The notes beneath the pieces are model-generated. The model was not told where the DNA came from and searched no databases. It saw only the letters and a program-made list of their open reading frames with translations. A program made the translations under genes and the position numbers. This document shows, piece by piece, positions 61,857 to 64,000 of a stretch of 64,000 nt of DNA; the stretch's first letter is position 1, and each line of letters starts with the position of its first letter. Source of the DNA: Desulfocapsa sp050291935 (lineage in GTDB: Bacteria > Desulfobacterota > Desulfobulbia > Desulfobulbales > Desulfocapsaceae); NCBI GenBank assembly GCA_050291935.1, contig JBNKKR010000007.1:1-64000 (forward strand), read 5' to 3'.

Positions 61857-62361
61857 ATGAATAAAAATATAGTGTTAATCGGTTTTATGGGGGTTGGCAA
61901 GGGGCGGGTCGCAAGGCAACTTGCAACTCTGACTAATCGGTTTGCCGTGGATTGTGATGATCTTATAGAAAGTCTCTGTAACATGAAGGTAAAAAAAATA
62001 TTTTCCACCTTTGGAGAGCCATACTTTCGGGAACTGGAACGGAAAGTGGCACTGTGGCTTGAAGAGAATGTTTGCCAAACAATAGTTTCCACCGGTGGTG
62101 GTTTTGTTCAGGTGCCTAACCTGAACAAAANNNNNNNNNNTGCACAATGATTTTGATGCAATAGTTGACTCCATTTATAACCATCCAAAGGCGAAAAAAA
62201 AGATAAAAAAACGTCCGTTATTAAGGGATCTTGATGCGGCTAGAAAACTCTACAAAAGCCGATTGCCACTCTACAGAAAATGTGCTGATTTTGAAATAGA
62301 GATCAACGACAGAAGTATAGAGGCAGTTGCCCGTAAAATAGCTAAACAGTATGCAATATAA
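61857..62361 (+). CDS. Shikimate-kinase-like protein, interrupted by assembly gap
   Basis: Frame runs MNKNIVLIGFMGVGKG... to 62130, then Ns, then resumes at 62143 with HNDFDAIVDSIYNHP and ends KQYAI (stop 62359-62361). Family marks: VDCDDLIESL, STGGGFVQVP, KRPLLRDLDAARKLYKSRLP. The N- and C-parts are in frame only if the true gap is a multiple of three; the 10 Ns are not. The P-loop reads GVGKGRVAR, with Gly-Arg replacing the usual Ser/Thr-Thr, so ATP/Mg binding may be altered. Role in the shikimate path is likely but not certain. Confidence 0.75.
62102..62130. repeat. Perfect 12-bp inverted repeat ending at the gap
   Basis: TTTTGTTCAGGT (62102-62113) and ACCTGAACAAAA (62119-62130) pair perfectly, loop GCCTA. 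The right arm ends exactly where the Ns begin. It lies inside a coding sequence and may be a real hairpin that blocked assembly or a foldback artefact at a contig end. Confidence 0.7.
62131..62140. other. Run of ten Ns, assembly gap
   Basis: Placeholder between two contigs inside the shikimate-kinase-like gene. From the protein frame the real gap should be a multiple of three bases, about 18 if the family's usual spacing applies. Confidence 0.95.
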
Positions 62362-62377
62362 GGATAGTGAGGATTCT

Positions 62378-64000
62378 ATGTCACAATTATCATTAGAAAA
62401 ACTTTCAGGATACCGTCCGTTTGCCGGTCCCGTGCTCACCGTTGTTATGGACGGAGTGGGAATCGGTAGTCAGGAAGAAAATGACGGGGTGGCAATGGCC
62501 TATACCCCTGTTCTTGATGAACTACTCACGGGAAAACTGGTAACCCGTCTCAAGGCCCATGGAACAGCGGTTGGTTTACCAACAGATGGTGATATGGGAA
62601 ATTCAGAAGTGGGACACAATGCCTTGGGAGCCGGCAGAGTTTTTGCTCAAGGGGCAAAACTTGTCAATGAAGCTATAATAAGTGGCGCACTTTTTGAGGG
62701 GAAGGCCTGGCAGTCCATTAAAGAACGAACAGAGCAAGGGGGCTGTCTGCATCTTATCGGCTTGGTGTCCGATGGGAATGTGCATAGTCATGTTGACCAT
62801 CTTTTCCAGATAATTGATCGCTGTGCAAGTGAAGGGGTTACCAGGGTCCGGGTACATGGTTTACTTGATGGCAGGGATGTGGCACCCAAAAGTGCGCTGC
62901 AGTTTTTTGAACCATTGGAAAACAAGTTACGTGCAATATCAGGCAGTGAAAAGGAATATTGTGTAGCTTCTGGCGGTGGACGTATGGTTGTCACCATGGA
63001 CAGATATGAAGCCGATTGGAGAATTGTGGAAAGGGGATGGAAAGCACATGTTTTGGGAGTGGGAAGACAATTTGCAACCGCCTGTGAGGCTATTAAAACC
63101 TACTACGATGAAGATGTGAACTGTATTGACCAATATATGGATAGCTTTGTGGTTGCTCGTGATGGAAAACCGGTTGGAACCATTGAAGATGGAGATGCTG
63201 TGGTCCTTTTTAACTTTCGAGGAGACCGGGCAATTGAGCTGTCCAGATGTTTTGATGAGAAGGACTTTAATGCGTTTGACCGGGTGCGGGTTCCTGAAGT
63301 GTTTTATGCCGGTCTTATGCAATATGACGGGGACGCAAAAATTCCTACCCATTTTCTGGTGGATCCACCTCGTATTGATAATACAATTGGGGAATATCTC
63401 TGTGCAGAAGGAGTAAGGACATATGCCATTTCAGAAACTCAGAAATATGGTCATGTGACCTATTTCTGGAATGGTAATAAATCTGGGTATATAAATAGGG
63501 AACTTGAAAAATATGTTGAGGTTGAATCTGATAAAATTACCTTTGACCTTCGTCCATGGATGAAAGCTGCTGAGGTAACGGATTTGCTCCTTGATGCCAT
63601 AGAGAGCGGGCAGTATAAAAATATCAGGGTAAATTATGCCAATGGTGATATGGTTGGTCATACCGGTGTGCCGGCTGCTGTTCGAATTGCAGTTGAGACA
63701 GTGGATCTTATGCTGGGACGATTGCTAAATGTTTTGGAAAAACGACAGGGAGTTGCTGTTATTACTGCAGATCATGGAAATGCGGATTGTATGTGGACAG
63801 AAAAAGAAGGGGTGCGCAATGCCATGGTCGCCCATACCAAAAATCCAGTCCCTTTTATTGTGAAAGATTTTTCTCATAGTAACAATTTTGTCCTTAGGCA
63901 AATTGAAAATGGTGGGCTTGCCAATGTGGCGGCCACGGTTCTCAATCTTCTTGGTTTTAAGTCACCTGCTGAGTATGAGCCATCGCTTTTGCAACTGGCA
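62378..64000 (+). CDS. gpmI: 2,3-bisphosphoglycerate-independent phosphoglycerate mutase, truncated by window edge
   Basis: 541 codons open to the last base; only a few residues should be missing. AGTGAGGA precedes the ATG at 62378. The phosphatase-fold residues are VVMDGVGIG (Asp25), GDMGNSEVGHN (Ser76, the phosphorylated nucleophile), HVLGVGRQ, VLFNFRGDRAIEL, and ITADHGNAD with MVAHTKNPVPF. It interconverts 3- and 2-phosphoglycerate with Mn. It follows the shikimate-kinase-like gene by 16 bp. N-terminal residues before VLTVV are slightly longer than in E. coli GpmI. Confidence 0.93.
   Translation, partial: MSQLSLEKLSGYRPFAGPVLTVVMDGVGIGSQEENDGVAMAYTPVLDELLTGKLVTRLKAHGTAVGLPTDGDMGNSEVGHNALGAGRVFAQGAKLVNEAIISGALFEGKAWQSIKERTEQGGCLHLIGLVSDGNVHSHVDHLFQIIDRCASEGVTRVRVHGLLDGRDVAPKSALQFFEPLENKLRAISGSEKEYCVASGGGRMVVTMDRYEADWRIVERGWKAHVLGVGRQFATACEAIKTYYDEDVNCIDQYMDSFVVARDGKPVGTIEDGDAVVLFNFRGDRAIELSRCFDEKDFNAFDRVRVPEVFYAGLMQYDGDAKIPTHFLVDPPRIDNTIGEYLCAEGVRTYAISETQKYGHVTYFWNGNKSGYINRELEKYVEVESDKITFDLRPWMKAAEVTDLLLDAIESGQYKNIRVNYANGDMVGHTGVPAAVRIAVETVDLMLGRLLNVLEKRQGVAVITADHGNADCMWTEKEGVRNAMVAHTKNPVPFIVKDFSHSNNFVLRQIENGGLANVAATVLNLLGFKSPAEYEPSLLQLA

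Noticed and set aside
1..64000. CRISPR array or defence island
   Set aside because: No regularly spaced repeats and no Cas, restriction, toxin-antitoxin or phage genes were recognised on either strand.

Overview
The window looks like chromosome of a Gram-negative, anaerobic, sulfur-metabolising bacterium of the Desulfobacterota, most like Desulfobulbales (Desulfocapsa/Desulfotalea relatives). This is inferred from gene content and order, not from a search. The pointers are a Tat-exported PhsA/PsrA-type molybdoenzyme with its TorD chaperone, LptE and LptF-type outer-membrane assembly genes, an rpsF-rpsR-DUF2232-rplI-dnaB-leuS-lptE string, rplU-rpmA-obgE-proB-proA-nadD, a DUF166 protein, and many two-component and cyclic-di-GMP type proteins. 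I see no rRNA, tRNA, CRISPR array, intact insertion sequence or prophage. Ten Ns at 62131-62140 mark an assembly gap.

Layout. 1-2595: truncated molybdopterin oxidoreductase and TorD-like chaperone (minus). 2892-5947: tRNA-dihydrouridine synthase and transketolase, divergent. 6151-12541: an AT-rich surface-glycan region with a beta-helix protein, acetyltransferase, SGNH hydrolase, O-antigen-ligase-like membrane protein, two family 2 glycosyltransferases and an orphan McjB-like cysteine protease. 12613-20113: housekeeping block on the minus strand. 20402: standalone AP2-like DNA-binding protein. 21027-26004: rplU-rpmA, then obgE-proB-proA-nadD. 26144-30536: a degenerate CheB-like receiver protein, a PilZ protein, the NAD(P)H-hydrate repair enzyme and a roadblock pair. 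30692-32965: a 162-bp element with inverted ends, a DUF166 protein and an LptF-type permease with a C-terminal Ada-like metal site. 33151-37009: MarR regulator and the ProXWV glycine betaine importer. 37284-43203: small zinc-ribbon protein, M23 peptidase, RNase G, a glycosyltransferase coupled to an SPL-like radical SAM protein, and ssb. 43343-52892: signalling region (sigma-54 activator, cNMP-binding protein, TtrS-like kinase, hybrid kinase, HD-GYP regulator) plus a secreted nuclease. 53110-60082: exported protein, thiL, dCMP deaminase, a binding lipoprotein, hydrolase, YchJ and PpsR. 60293-64000: YkgJ cysteine-cluster protein, a QTMAN-like glycosyltransferase, a shikimate-kinase-like gene broken by the gap, and gpmI running off the end.

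Functional themes. The envelope is served by LptE, LptF, the M23 peptidase and the glycan genes. Signalling genes are dense, and several carry unusual changes (missing catalytic residues, added zinc sites). Proline synthesis plus ProXWV point to osmotic adaptation. I found no single convincing new multi-gene defence or biosynthetic system. The items most worth checking are the LptF fusion, the pseudo-CheB, the orphan McjB-like protein, the AP2 protein, the SPL-like protein without its hydrogen-donor cysteine, and the P-loop change in the shikimate-kinase-like protein.
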